Source: Saccharopolyspora gloriosae (GTDB lineage: Bacteria; Actinomycetota; Actinomycetes; Mycobacteriales; Pseudonocardiaceae). From it: a DNA stretch of 64,000 nt. Where the stretch lies: assembly GCF_022828475.1 (NCBI RefSeq), contig NZ_CP059557.1:6805470-6869469 (forward strand). Direction: 5' to 3'. The translations under genes were made by a program, and so were the position numbers. The notes under the pieces are model-generated. The model did not search any database. It had not been told where the DNA came from and was given only the letters and a program-made list of their open reading frames with translations. Of this stretch, positions 33,774-41,827 are shown in pieces (position 1 is the first letter of the stretch; the number at the start of each line of letters is the position of its first letter).

Positions 33774-35411
33774 TTACTGCAGGGTGGCGAAGGCGGATTC
33801 TCGGGCTCTGGCTGCGTTGGGGGCGTTCTTGGCCTCTTCGGCGGCCTTCTGGAAGGCGACCAGGGTGTGTTCTGCCAAGGCTGAGCCGACTGCGGGGACC
33901 GCGGCGGCGGCCATGGACAGGCTGCTCACGCCCAGTCCGGCGAGCACTCCCGCCAGCAGCGGGTCGGACGCCGCCTCGCCGCACACCCCGACCGGCTTGC
34001 CGAGGCGGTGCCCGGCCTGGCCGATCAGCGCCACGAGCCGCAGCAGCGCGGGCTGCCACGGGTCGTTGAGCCCGGCCAGCGCGCCCGACATGCGGTCGGC
34101 GGCGAACACGTACTGCGCGAGGTCGTTGGTGCCGACGCTGACGAAGTCGACGGCGTCGAGCAGCTCGTCGGCGGTGAGCGCGGCGGCCGGAACCTCGATC
34201 ATCGCGCCTGCCCGCCCGAGCCCGGCGGCACGCACCCGATCGGCGAACCACGCGGCCTCGTCGGCGGTGGCGACCATCGGGGCCATCACCGAGACCTTCG
34301 CGCCGGAATCCTGCTCGGCACCGGCGATCGCCTCCAGCTGCCGGTCCAGCACACCGGGGCGTTCGAAGCACACCCGCAGACCGCGCACGCCGAGCGCCGG
34401 GTTCGGTTCGGTGCCCATGTCCAAGAAGGACAACGGCTTGTCGGCACCGGCATCGAGGGTGCGCACGACGACGGGGCGACCCGCGAACGGGGCGAGCACC
34501 TCGGTGTAGGCGGCGCGCTGGGTGCGCACGTCCGGTTCGCCGTCGGCGCCCAAGTAGCAGAACTCGGTGCGGAACAGGCCGACGCCTTGCGCCCCGGCGT
34601 CCACGGCCAGCCGCGCGTCCGCGGCGGAGCCGACGTTGGCGACCACGGACACGGCGTGCCCGTCGGAGGTGCCGCCGGTGCCGTTCCAGTCGGCTCGCGC
34701 ATCGCGTTCCGCCGCCTGCGTGCGCACGGGTTCACCGGAGGTTTCGACGCTGCCGGTGTCGCCGTCGACGAGGACGCCGACGACGGGTGCGGCGGCGAGG
34801 ATGCCGCGGGCGGCGACGACGGCGGGGATGCCGAGCGAGCGCGCCAGGATCGCGGTGTGACTGGTGGGGCCGCCTTCTTCGGTGACCAGCGCGAGCACCA
34901 GCCTCGGGTCCAGGTCGGCGGTGTCGGCGGGCGCGAGGTCGCGGGCGAGCAGCACGCTCGGCCGGTCCAGGTCGGGAACGCCGGGCGGAGTGGCGCCGAG
35001 CAGTTCGGCGATCACGCGGTCCCGGACGTCGTGGATGTCCCGGACGCGTTCGGCGAGGTAGCCGCCCGCGTTGCGCAGCGCGTCGGCGAAACCGTTCGCG
35101 GCCTCGTGCACCGCGCGCGGCGCGGGGAGCGCGTTGTTCGTGACGAGTTGCTCGGCTTGGGACAGCAGCGCCGGATCGAGCGCCATGGCGGCGGTCGTCT
35201 CCAGCACTGCCTTGGCCTCACCACCGACCGAGCCCGCCCGTTCGAACAGGCGGTTCGCGACGGCTTCGGCGGCCGGGCGGATGCGACGCGCCTCAGCTGC
35301 GGCGTCGGCGGGCGCGGGGGCGGCGGCCGGTTCGGGTAGGGCCTCGGCGACCCTGGCGACCGGGCCGGATGCTCGGCCGGAACTCACTCCGACACCAGTG
35401 AACAGCGACAT
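33774..35411 (-). CDS. ptsI: phosphoenolpyruvate-protein phosphotransferase (PTS enzyme I)
   Basis: First phosphotransfer enzyme of the sugar PTS, passing phosphate from phosphoenolpyruvate to HPr. The product is 545 residues. An N-terminal HPr-binding part is followed by the phospho-His domain with GGPTSHTAILARSLG (active His) and a PEP-binding barrel with GVGLFRTEFCY, NPALGVRG, GAMIEVPAAAL, VDFVSVGTNDLAQY and VCGEAA (active Cys). ptsH and crr are not adjacent. The ATG at 35411 lies inside a DasR-type palindrome, so repression would directly block initiation. Confidence 0.95.
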   Translation of the reverse strand: MSLFTGVGVSSGRASGPVARVAEALPEPAAAPAPADAAAEARRIRPAAEAVANRLFERAGSVGGEAKAVLETTAAMALDPALLSQAEQLVTNNALPAPRAVHEAANGFADALRNAGGYLAERVRDIHDVRDRVIAELLGATPPGVPDLDRPSVLLARDLAPADTADLDPRLVLALVTEEGGPTSHTAILARSLGIPAVVAARGILAAAPVVGVLVDGDTGSVETSGEPVRTQAAERDARADWNGTGGTSDGHAVSVVANVGSAADARLAVDAGAQGVGLFRTEFCYLGADGEPDVRTQRAAYTEVLAPFAGRPVVVRTLDAGADKPLSFLDMGTEPNPALGVRGLRVCFERPGVLDRQLEAIAGAEQDSGAKVSVMAPMVATADEAAWFADRVRAAGLGRAGAMIEVPAAALTADELLDAVDFVSVGTNDLAQYVFAADRMSGALAGLNDPWQPALLRLVALIGQAGHRLGKPVGVCGEAASDPLLAGVLAGLGVSSLSMAAAAVPAVGSALAEHTLVAFQKAAEEAKNAPNAARARESAFATLQ

Positions 35412-35424
35412 GGTCTAGACCATA
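35409..35424. promoter_or_regulatory. DasR-type dre palindrome over the ptsI start
   Basis: ATGGTCTAGACCAT (35410-35423) is a perfect palindrome. Its core TGGTCTAGACCA equals the core of the dre consensus bound by the GntR regulator DasR in Streptomyces, which controls N-acetylglucosamine and PTS genes including ptsI. It overlaps the ATG. Confidence 0.75.
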
Positions 35425-35622
35425 CCCTTCTCTTGCGGCCTCTCCTCGATCGTAGGCACCGCTCATCCGATCGGCCTGGAAACGCACCTCCTGAACGGGC
35501 ACGCCAGGTGAATTCGCGGCCCGGTACGTACCCGTACGGAGCAGCGATTCCACTAACCGATGAGTAACCGATGAGTAGCCATACGGATCCCGCCGGACCC
35601 CTTCGGCCGACAGAGTGTGCTC

Positions 35623-37914
35623 ATGGCAACACAGCGCACAGCACGCACGATCGCAGGCCCCACTTCCGACCTCGACAAGCTCGCCGATCCGATCGACCGG
35701 ATCGCCGTGATGTTCGCCGAGCTGGGGACCGAACTCGGCGTGCTCGGGGAGCAGCTTCGCGGGCCGAACGCGAAGCGCGCAACAACAACTGGGGAAAACA
35801 CGACGAACACCGAAGGTGACACCGTGAACACTGGGGAACGCAGCATCCGCATCGGTGGCCCGACCGCCGCACCACCCGACCGGCCAACACCACCGGACCG
35901 ACCAACACCAGCCGGCCAGGCGCCGGGGAGCAGACGGGCGCGACCGGCCGTCCCGGACCGGATCCCGCTCCCGGAAGCGACGATCCACACCGGATCCGCA
36001 CCGATTCCCGGAGAACCCGTCGACACCAGTTTCGCAGAACCGACGCAGACCCCGGCCGCGCAAGCGGCCGGGGCTGCCCCGTATTCGGGGACCTTTTCCA
36101 CACCGCAAAACCGCCGATCCGACACCGATCACCGGGAACAGCGCGCTCGGCGGTCCGGCTCCACGGGACACGTTGACGCGGTCGGCCTCGACACCGCCCG
36201 CGCGGGGAATCCCGCCGCGCACGCCCGCGCTCAGCCCGACGGCTTCCTGACCTGGCTGAACCAGCCGGTCGGCGGCGAGCAGGCAACAGCCGGGACGCCC
36301 GCGCGCGCCGAGCCGCTGTTCCCGCCGAAGCCCCCGCTGCTGGACCGGCTCGCGAACTGGACGTCCCGGCAAGGCACCCGCCTGCTCGCCTGGTCCGGCG
36401 CCGCGATCACCCTGCTCGGCGTTGTGCTGCTGATGGTGATGGCGGTGCAGAACGGATGGATCGGCCCGCTCGGCCGCGTCGCGGGCGGCGCCGCGCTCGG
36501 CACGCTGCTGCTCGGCTCCGCGTTCCGGGTTCGGCACCGGTCCGCCGTCGCGGGCGCCTTCGCGCTGGCCGCCACCGGTATCGCCGTGCTGTACCTGGAC
36601 GTGCTGGCGGCCACCGCGCTCTACGACTTCCTGCCCGCACCCGCCGGACTCGCCGCCGCGCTGGTGCTGGCCGTGCTCGGGCTGTGGCTCGCCGACCGCT
36701 GGCGATCCCAAGCCCTGGCCATCGGTGTGGTGCTCAGCTGCGCACTGTGCGCGCCGCTGCTGTTCGGCCCCGTGCTGCGCGAGCCCACCGCCACTGCGCT
36801 GCTGACCGCTTTCCTGGTCGTGCTGAAGATCGCCGCGACGCCGGTGCAGGTGCGCCGAGCCTGGCGCGGACTCACCGCGGCCGCTGCCGTTCCGGCGATC
36901 CTCGCCGCCCTCATCTCCGACGGCCACGCCCTGGTCACCGGCTCGCCGTGGGCCGCGGCGTGGGCCGCACTCGCCGTCACCGGCACCGGACTCGCGTTGG
37001 CCGTGATCAGCGCGCACCACCGTCCCCGCGATCCCCTCGCGGTCGCCCTGCTGATCACCGCCGCGACCCCGACGCTGCTGGCCGCGCCGATGCTGGGACG
37101 CGCAGCCGCCCTCGGGTTCCTGGCGTTCGTCGCCGCGCTGTACTTCGCGGTGTGGTGCGCAGGCCGATTCGGCAGGCTGCCCGCCGTGCTCGGCGTCGTC
37201 GCGGGCGGCATGTGCGCCGCGACCGTCTTCCAGGCCACGTTGCTGGTGGCCGGTGGATCGGGACGCTCGCTGAGCCTGCTCGCCGAAGCGCTGGTGCTGG
37301 CACTGCTCGCGCACCGGCTGCGCGGCAAAGGACTGCTGCTGGGAGCCACGCTGTTCGGCGCGATGGGAGTGCTGATCGCGCTGGTGTCCGAAGTGCCGCC
37401 GACGCTGTTCCTGACGTTCGGCGCCGAGCCGTACCTGTCCGGCGGGACCTCCGCGATGATCTCCGGGCTGGCGGCGTTCCTGCTGGTCGGCGCCACCAGC
37501 TCCGCCGTCACCTGGTCGGCCGTCCGGCTGGACGTGCTGCCGCGCACGCCGCAGGCAGTGCTGCCCGCCGCGATCGGCCTGCTCTACGGCGGCGGCGGGA
37601 CGGTGCTGACGCTGAGCCTGCTGGTCGCGCCGAACGACACCGGTTTCCTGGCCGGACACGCCCTGATCACCGTGTCCTGGATGATGCTGGCGTTCCTGTC
37701 GCTGCTGCGCGGAATCCACTCGGTGCCGCCGCGCGTCGCCGGATTCGTACTGGTCGGAGTCGCGTTGACGAAACTGCTCGTGTTCGACCTCTCGGCGCTG
37801 TCAGGACTGGTCCGGGTGCTGGCGTTCCTCGCGGCCGGACTCATCCTGCTCGCCGGTGGAACCCGCTACGCCCGGCTGATCGCCGAACGCGACGAACGCC
37901 CGGCCGAGGTGTGA
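35623..37914 (+). CDS. DUF2339 family polytopic membrane protein
   Basis: Large membrane protein of 763 residues and unknown function. A cytoplasmic lead of about 245 residues is Pro/Thr-rich, with a short helical part at the start. It is followed by some 18-20 closely packed hydrophobic segments, the DUF2339 pattern; typical pieces are LAWSGAAITLLGVVLLMVMAV and GRVAGGAALGTLLLGSAFR. It is divergent from ptsI. The start could be GTG at 35617 or ATG at 35623; neither has a clear ribosome site. Confidence 0.8.
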   Translation: MATQRTARTIAGPTSDLDKLADPIDRIAVMFAELGTELGVLGEQLRGPNAKRATTTGENTTNTEGDTVNTGERSIRIGGPTAAPPDRPTPPDRPTPAGQAPGSRRARPAVPDRIPLPEATIHTGSAPIPGEPVDTSFAEPTQTPAAQAAGAAPYSGTFSTPQNRRSDTDHREQRARRSGSTGHVDAVGLDTARAGNPAAHARAQPDGFLTWLNQPVGGEQATAGTPARAEPLFPPKPPLLDRLANWTSRQGTRLLAWSGAAITLLGVVLLMVMAVQNGWIGPLGRVAGGAALGTLLLGSAFRVRHRSAVAGAFALAATGIAVLYLDVLAATALYDFLPAPAGLAAALVLAVLGLWLADRWRSQALAIGVVLSCALCAPLLFGPVLREPTATALLTAFLVVLKIAATPVQVRRAWRGLTAAAAVPAILAALISDGHALVTGSPWAAAWAALAVTGTGLALAVISAHHRPRDPLAVALLITAATPTLLAAPMLGRAAALGFLAFVAALYFAVWCAGRFGRLPAVLGVVAGGMCAATVFQATLLVAGGSGRSLSLLAEALVLALLAHRLRGKGLLLGATLFGAMGVLIALVSEVPPTLFLTFGAEPYLSGGTSAMISGLAAFLLVGATSSAVTWSAVRLDVLPRTPQAVLPAAIGLLYGGGGTVLTLSLLVAPNDTGFLAGHALITVSWMMLAFLSLLRGIHSVPPRVAGFVLVGVALTKLLVFDLSALSGLVRVLAFLAAGLILLAGGTRYARLIAERDERPAEV

Positions 37915-38269
37915 GGACCGCTCGCCGACAGATCGACGCGTCGCCCTGTCGGCGAGCGGACATGTGTCCATGTCGACAAATCGCTACATCGCCCAACGCG
38001 CCGGACGCCGGACCGGTCGCTGAGCATTCGGTGCAGCCCAGGCCACCGAACACCGACCGCCCCCACCCTTTCGGGCGTAGTTCTTGACCAAGTGGCATCC
38101 ACTGGGCACGCACGCGCGTCAAACTGGATGTGTTGCTGCTCGCCGGTATCGCGCCACCGACGATCAACAACCCCAGGAGCCGGCCGTGACGCCCCCCGTA
38201 CGGCCGGCCCTGGTCTAACTTTCTTGGGGGGGCTGGGCTCTTTTTGCTTGGGTGGTCGGGTAGCGGAAC

Positions 38270-38354
38270 CTCAGTGAGCCTCTCGCTGCGGGATCTTTTT
38301 CCCGAGTGGCTCCGCCACGAGGGAAAAAGCTGTCCTCGCGAGAGGCTCACTGAG
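38270..38354 (+). repeat. convergent-gap palindromic repeat, copy C (best preserved)
   Basis: Outer arms CTCAGTGAGCCTCTCGC (38270-38286) and the exact complement (38338-38354), 17 bp each. Nested inside are CTTTTTCCC with GGGAAAAAG, and TGGC-TCC-GCCA at the tip. The flanks are GGTAGCGGAAC on the left and AACCCGCCGGTG on the right. It lies between the convergent DUF2339 and glutaredoxin genes and could act as a terminator on both strands. Confidence 0.85.
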
Positions 38355-38386
38355 AACCCGCCGGTGGTCGGCTTGATTGCGTGGGC

Positions 38387-38665
38387 TATGCGCTTCGCGC
38401 ATACAAGCACGGCTGCGCCGCAAGGCACGGCTTGCTTCGCTGCCGCAAGGCACGGCCTTCGGCCGCAAGGCACGGCTTCGCCGCAAGGCACGGCCTTCGG
38501 CCGCAAGGCACGGCTGCGCCGCAAGGCAAGCGGGGCTTCGCCCGCCCTTCGCGGGCTTCGCCGCCGACTGCGTGGCTTCGCCGCAAGGCAGGCCTTCGGC
38601 CATTCGGCGGTTACCTTCGCAGCCCTTTACGGGCTTCGGCGCCGACGCGCTGCTTTCGCTGCAAG
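38387..38665. repeat. TTCG-hairpin array, second locus
   Basis: Begins with the hairpin TATGCGC-TTC-GCGCATA. Many copies follow of a unit of about 18-20 bp (CACGGCTTCGCCGCAAGG and CACGGCCTTCGGCCGCAAGG), then longer hairpins shared with the array at 33.2-33.7 kb. It has the same order relative to the palindrome as the first locus. I see no gene in it. Confidence 0.75.
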
Positions 38666-38673
38666 GGGTCGGG

Positions 38674-39042
38674 TCAGTGGTCCGTGCGGCGTAGGCCCAA
38701 GGCGTTGAGGGTTCCGGACACGATGCCGGGCTTGGTCTCCGGGAGCAGTTCCGGGGCGTGCTCGCGGACCGCGTCCAGGACCTGGGAAGCGGAGGGGTTC
38801 ACTGCGGACCAGTCGCCGAGCACCACGGTCGGCACTGTTTCGTTGCCGTCGGCGAGCGCCCGCACTGCGGCCGCGGCACCCTGCTCCTGCCAGATGTCGA
38901 TCTCGCGGAACTCCAGTTCCTGACGTCGCAAGCCCGCGCGCAGCGAAGTGCAGAACGGGCAGCCCGGCCTGGTGTAGACGATCAGTTCCGCGGCGGTCCC
39001 GCCGCCGTCCGTACGCTCACCGTCCGGTTGCGCCGTGCTCAT
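38674..39042 (-). CDS. glutaredoxin-like protein (mycoredoxin-related)
   Basis: Thioredoxin-fold protein of 122 residues with the dithiol motif CPFC in VYTRPGCPFCTSLRAG, followed by LEFREIDIWQE and the cis-Pro strand ETVPTVVLGDWSAVNPS. It resembles actinobacterial glutaredoxin-like and mycoredoxin proteins that reduce mixed disulphides, probably with mycothiol. The C-terminal extension LLPETKPGIVSGTLNALGLRR may contact the membrane. ATG at 39042 has AAGGG upstream. It is divergent from a TetR gene. Confidence 0.85.
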   Translation of the reverse strand: MSTAQPDGERTDGGGTAAELIVYTRPGCPFCTSLRAGLRRQELEFREIDIWQEQGAAAAVRALADGNETVPTVVLGDWSAVNPSASQVLDAVREHAPELLPETKPGIVSGTLNALGLRRTDH

Positions 39043-39237
39043 CGCCCACACCCTTCTGTTCCGGGTGATCACCGCGAATACGGACGGTGATCCACTGCCC
39101 CTCGCCGACGCCAACACCCCGACTGCGCGGGATATTCCGGCATAGCGGGAAAGGGCCACTCCGGAGGACCGGCCGCTACGAACCGTTACGGTGCGTGCAA
39201 CGTCGTCAAACCACACCCCCATGCGGCGGCAGACTCG

Positions 39238-39990
39238 ATGGAGCAACCCACCATGAGCCAGGGCACCCGGCGGGAGCGCATCCGTGCGGCCACCGAAATG
39301 GAGATCCGCGAGCACGCTCGCGCGCTGCTCGTCACCAAGGGGCGGGACGCGGTGACCCTGCGGGCGATCGCCCGCGAACTCGGCATCACCGCACCCGCGC
39401 TGTACCGCTACTACGACTCGCGGGAAGACCTGCTCCGACAGCTCGGCGACGACATCTGCACCGACCTCGTCAGCGAACTCACCGAACGGCTGCAAAGCGT
39501 GGAATCCGCTGACTTCCGCGGCCGGCTGAACTCGGTGTGCCACGGCTTCCGCGGCTGGGCACTGGCGCATCCGAAGGAATTCGCGCTGGTCTTCGCCACC
39601 CGCGCCGACGAGACCTCGGAACCGGAGGGCGGCGCCGCGCACCAGGACGGCTCCGACGACCGGTTCGCGAGCGTGTTCATGCGCATCATCGGGCCGTTGA
39701 TCGTGGAGAGCACGAATCTGGTGCACCACGACGCCGCGCCTGCCGGACTGCACTGCGAACTCGCGTCGAACCAGCAGTCGCTCACCCGAGCCTTCTCCGA
39801 GGAGGGCATCAACATGCCCGCGGAGGCGTTGGACACCAACGCGGTCTACGTCCTGCTGCGCTGGTGGGTGCGGTTGTACGGGCACGTCGCGCTGGAAGTG
39901 TTCGGGCGGTTCCCGTTCACCCTGGTCGACGCGGATCGGCTCTACGACTCGCTGCTCGACGAACTGGCCGCGGAGATCGGCATCGCCTGA
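39238..39990 (+). CDS. TetR/AcrR family regulator
   Basis: Repressor-type regulator of 250 residues. The N-terminal HTH lies at about residues 18-62 (RERIRAATEMEIREHARALL, VTLRAIARELGITAPALYRYY). The C-terminal ligand domain (from about 80) has FRGWALAHPKEFALVFATR, typical of the WHG subgroup. Ligand and targets are unknown; the divergent glutaredoxin gene shares its promoter region and is a candidate. An internal ATG five codons downstream is an alternative start. Confidence 0.88.
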   Translation: MEQPTMSQGTRRERIRAATEMEIREHARALLVTKGRDAVTLRAIARELGITAPALYRYYDSREDLLRQLGDDICTDLVSELTERLQSVESADFRGRLNSVCHGFRGWALAHPKEFALVFATRADETSEPEGGAAHQDGSDDRFASVFMRIIGPLIVESTNLVHHDAAPAGLHCELASNQQSLTRAFSEEGINMPAEALDTNAVYVLLRWWVRLYGHVALEVFGRFPFTLVDADRLYDSLLDELAAEIGIA

Positions 39991-40145
39991 GCCCGCAGCG
40001 GACATCCGGGCGAAGACGCTGCACCACGAGGGGAGGTTGCCTCCCGATCGGGGATCTCACTTCTTCCCGCCCGGAAGCATCCCGTGTCGCCGCAGCGCGT
40101 CTTAGTGATCACAGAAGGCAACACCGATCGCTAGGAGCAACCACC

Positions 40146-40649
40146 GTGGCCATTTCGTCGAAGTTCCGCCGCGTCGCCACCGCCACCGCGCTCGGCGCCC
40201 TGGTCGGCGGGGGTGCGCTGCTCACCGCGGGCGCGGCCACCGCGGCGTCCTCCGAGCCCTACCCCTGGTGCGTTCCGAACGACCTGAACGTCTCGGTGGC
40301 CGAGCGGCCCGCACCGGACGACGGCCGACTGTTCGCGATCACCTTCGAGGCGAAGCCGGGAGTGTCCTGCGAGGTACAGGGCGCCCCGTCGGCCCTGACC
40401 TTCTTCAACGGCCAGACGGCGCAGGACCTCGACGTGATCGCCCCGGAACCGGGTTCGACGCAGGCCTACACGATCGACGAACAGCACCCCGGCGTCGCCT
40501 ACGTGGCGACGCCCGCGGAGTCGTCCGATCCGACACCGGCCACGTCGATCAACTTCAACCTGCCCCAGGGCGGCGGGACCACCGCTGACTGGCCGACGGC
40601 GATCGACGGCCCGGTGCGCATCGGCAACATCGGACCGCAGGTGAGCTGA
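40146..40649 (+). CDS. secreted protein, possible DUF4232 family
   Basis: Product of 167 residues. The signal peptide (MAISSKFRRVATATALGALV, cleavage near ATAAS) is followed by a small beta-rich domain with two Cys (PWCVPNDLNVSV and GVSCEVQGAPSALTFF). The layout resembles DUF4232 exported proteins, which begin C-x4-L and have a second Cys before G-x-P. GTG at 40146 has TAGGAG upstream. Function is unknown. A terminator follows. Confidence 0.7.
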   Translation: MAISSKFRRVATATALGALVGGGALLTAGAATAASSEPYPWCVPNDLNVSVAERPAPDDGRLFAITFEAKPGVSCEVQGAPSALTFFNGQTAQDLDVIAPEPGSTQAYTIDEQHPGVAYVATPAESSDPTPATSINFNLPQGGGTTADWPTAIDGPVRIGNIGPQVS

Positions 40650-40667
40650 GCAGGGGAGCGGGGGACC

Positions 40668-40713
40668 GTGCGGCCAGGGCCTGCGAGAGGGAAGAGCAGA
40701 TCCCTGGCCGCAC
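40668..40713 (+). terminator. terminator after the secreted-protein gene
   Basis: Perfect 12-bp stem (GTGCGGCCAGGG with CCCTGGCCGCAC) around a 22-nt loop, 18 nt past the stop codon. Confidence 0.65.
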
Positions 40714-40753
40714 GTGTGACACCCCTTATTTTCCCGGCCCGACCGGGTCTACC

Positions 40754-40810
40754 TTGATTCGGCGCGGCCAGCCGCATTCCTCGGGGTGATGCGGACCCGC
40801 GCCGAATCAA
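40754..40810. repeat. 57-nt nested inverted repeat
   Basis: Outer arms TTGATTCGGCGCGG (40754-40767) and CCGCGCCGAATCAA (40797-40810) are perfect 14-bp complements. Inside, CCGCAT pairs with ATGCGG. It lies between convergent genes, next to a terminator and palindromic repeat copy E, and may be a second terminator for the leftward gene or an independent structured element. Confidence 0.55.
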
Positions 40811-40909
40811 ATCTCCCGGGAACTCGACGAGTCCCCGAAGCATGATCTTTTGATCGTTGTCCCGTCAGCGAAGCCGATGAGCAGCGACCAGCTTGAGCAC
40901 AAGGAACAC

Positions 40910-41012
40910 CGGCGGGTTCTAGATGCTTCCTCGCGAAGGTCGGCGTTTCCCTCGTGGCGGACTTGGGACAATGATCCCGCAACGAGGGAGCAACCGAGGT
41001 TCCGCTACCCGG
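40910..41012 (-). repeat. convergent-gap palindromic repeat, copy E (degraded)
   Basis: Reverse-oriented, diverged copy. ACCGGCGGGTTCT, TTCCTCGCGA, GTTTCCCTCGTGGCGGA, GATCCCGCAACGAG and GAGGTTCCGCTACC keep the order of the intact copies, but arm pairing is reduced. It lies between the secreted-protein gene and the CAP-domain gene. Confidence 0.6.
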
Positions 41013-41043
41013 CCCGCTACACAGGCCATTCCCAGAACCCGCC

Positions 41044-41514
41044 TCAGCGACCGAAGTCCTGGGTCCAGTTCCAGTTGGTCGTCTCCACTCCAACGCCGAT
41101 GCTCTTGAGCGAGCAGTCGAGAATGTTGCGCTTGTGCCCGTCGGACTTCATCCAGGCGTCCATGACCTGTTCGGCGCTGCTCTGTCCAGCGGCGATGTTC
41201 TCCGAGCCGGGTGACGGGTGACCGGCGTTCTTGATCCGCTGGTCGAAGGTCGCGCCTTCGGGAGTCGTGTGCGAGAAGTAGCCGCGGGCGGCCATGTCCG
41301 AACTGTGCCCGTTCGCGGCGTTGGTGAGCCGCTCGTCCTCGGTGAGCGGTTCGCAACCTGCTCCCGCCCGAGCCTGGTTCACCAGTTCGACGACGCGCTG
41401 CTGCTGCCCGGTGTCAGCGGCGAAGGCCTGGGCCGGCATCGCGACGCCGGCTCCGAGCGCTACCGCTGCGAGCCCCGACGCGATTACGGAACGTTGCAAA
41501 TTGGTCCATGCCAT
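41044..41514 (-). CDS. secreted CAP-domain (SCP/PR1-like) protein
   Basis: Exported CAP protein of 156 residues. The signal peptide covers about residues 1-30 (LQRSVIASGLAAVALGAGVA, ending QAFA). A single CAP domain has VELVNQARAGAGCEPL, NGHSSDMAARGYFSHTTPEG, SENIAAGQSSAEQVMDAWM and SDGHKRNILDCSLKSIGVG. The two conserved His and the SEN motif that line the CAP cleft are present, as are two Cys. Bacterial CAP proteins have been linked to lipid or wall functions, but no specific role can be read here. I chose ATG at 41514, from which a normal signal peptide begins. Confidence 0.88.
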   Translation of the reverse strand: MAWTNLQRSVIASGLAAVALGAGVAMPAQAFAADTGQQQRVVELVNQARAGAGCEPLTEDERLTNAANGHSSDMAARGYFSHTTPEGATFDQRIKNAGHPSPGSENIAAGQSSAEQVMDAWMKSDGHKRNILDCSLKSIGVGVETTNWNWTQDFGR

Positions 41515-41776
41515 GGGGCCGAAAACTACCCAAGGCGGGTGAGATAGTTCCGTTATATGTGCCCCATGACACAGATCAAGACACAATCCGTGCTCAAATC
41601 TCTGTCGATCTTTTAACCCACACGGGCGTACGCAGGCTGCTCGCATCCGCCACGGCGCGGTTCCGGATCAGTGGGACCCGCGGAACGATCCGCCCATTTC
41701 GGGTCGATCGAATTCGCGGATCGACCTGGTGGATCAGCCGGAATTCGCGTTCATCGGTACAACAGCACAAAAAGAA
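41515..41776. other. intergenic region upstream of the CAP-domain gene
   Basis: AT-richer than its neighbours around 41550-41615. It should contain the promoter of the leftward CAP gene. I see no gene, repeat or RNA. Confidence 0.4.
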
Positions 41777-41814
41777 TGGCCCGTTCGACCGAAGGAATCG
41801 GATCGAACGGGCCA
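41777..41814 (-). terminator. canonical intrinsic terminator after the acyl-CoA oxidase gene
   Basis: Perfect 12-bp stem (TGGCCCGTTCGA with its complement), 14-nt loop, followed on the leftward strand by TTCTTTTTGTGC. The T run makes it one of the clearest intrinsic terminators here. Confidence 0.9.
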
Positions 41815-41827
41815 CCTCAGGAAAGGA

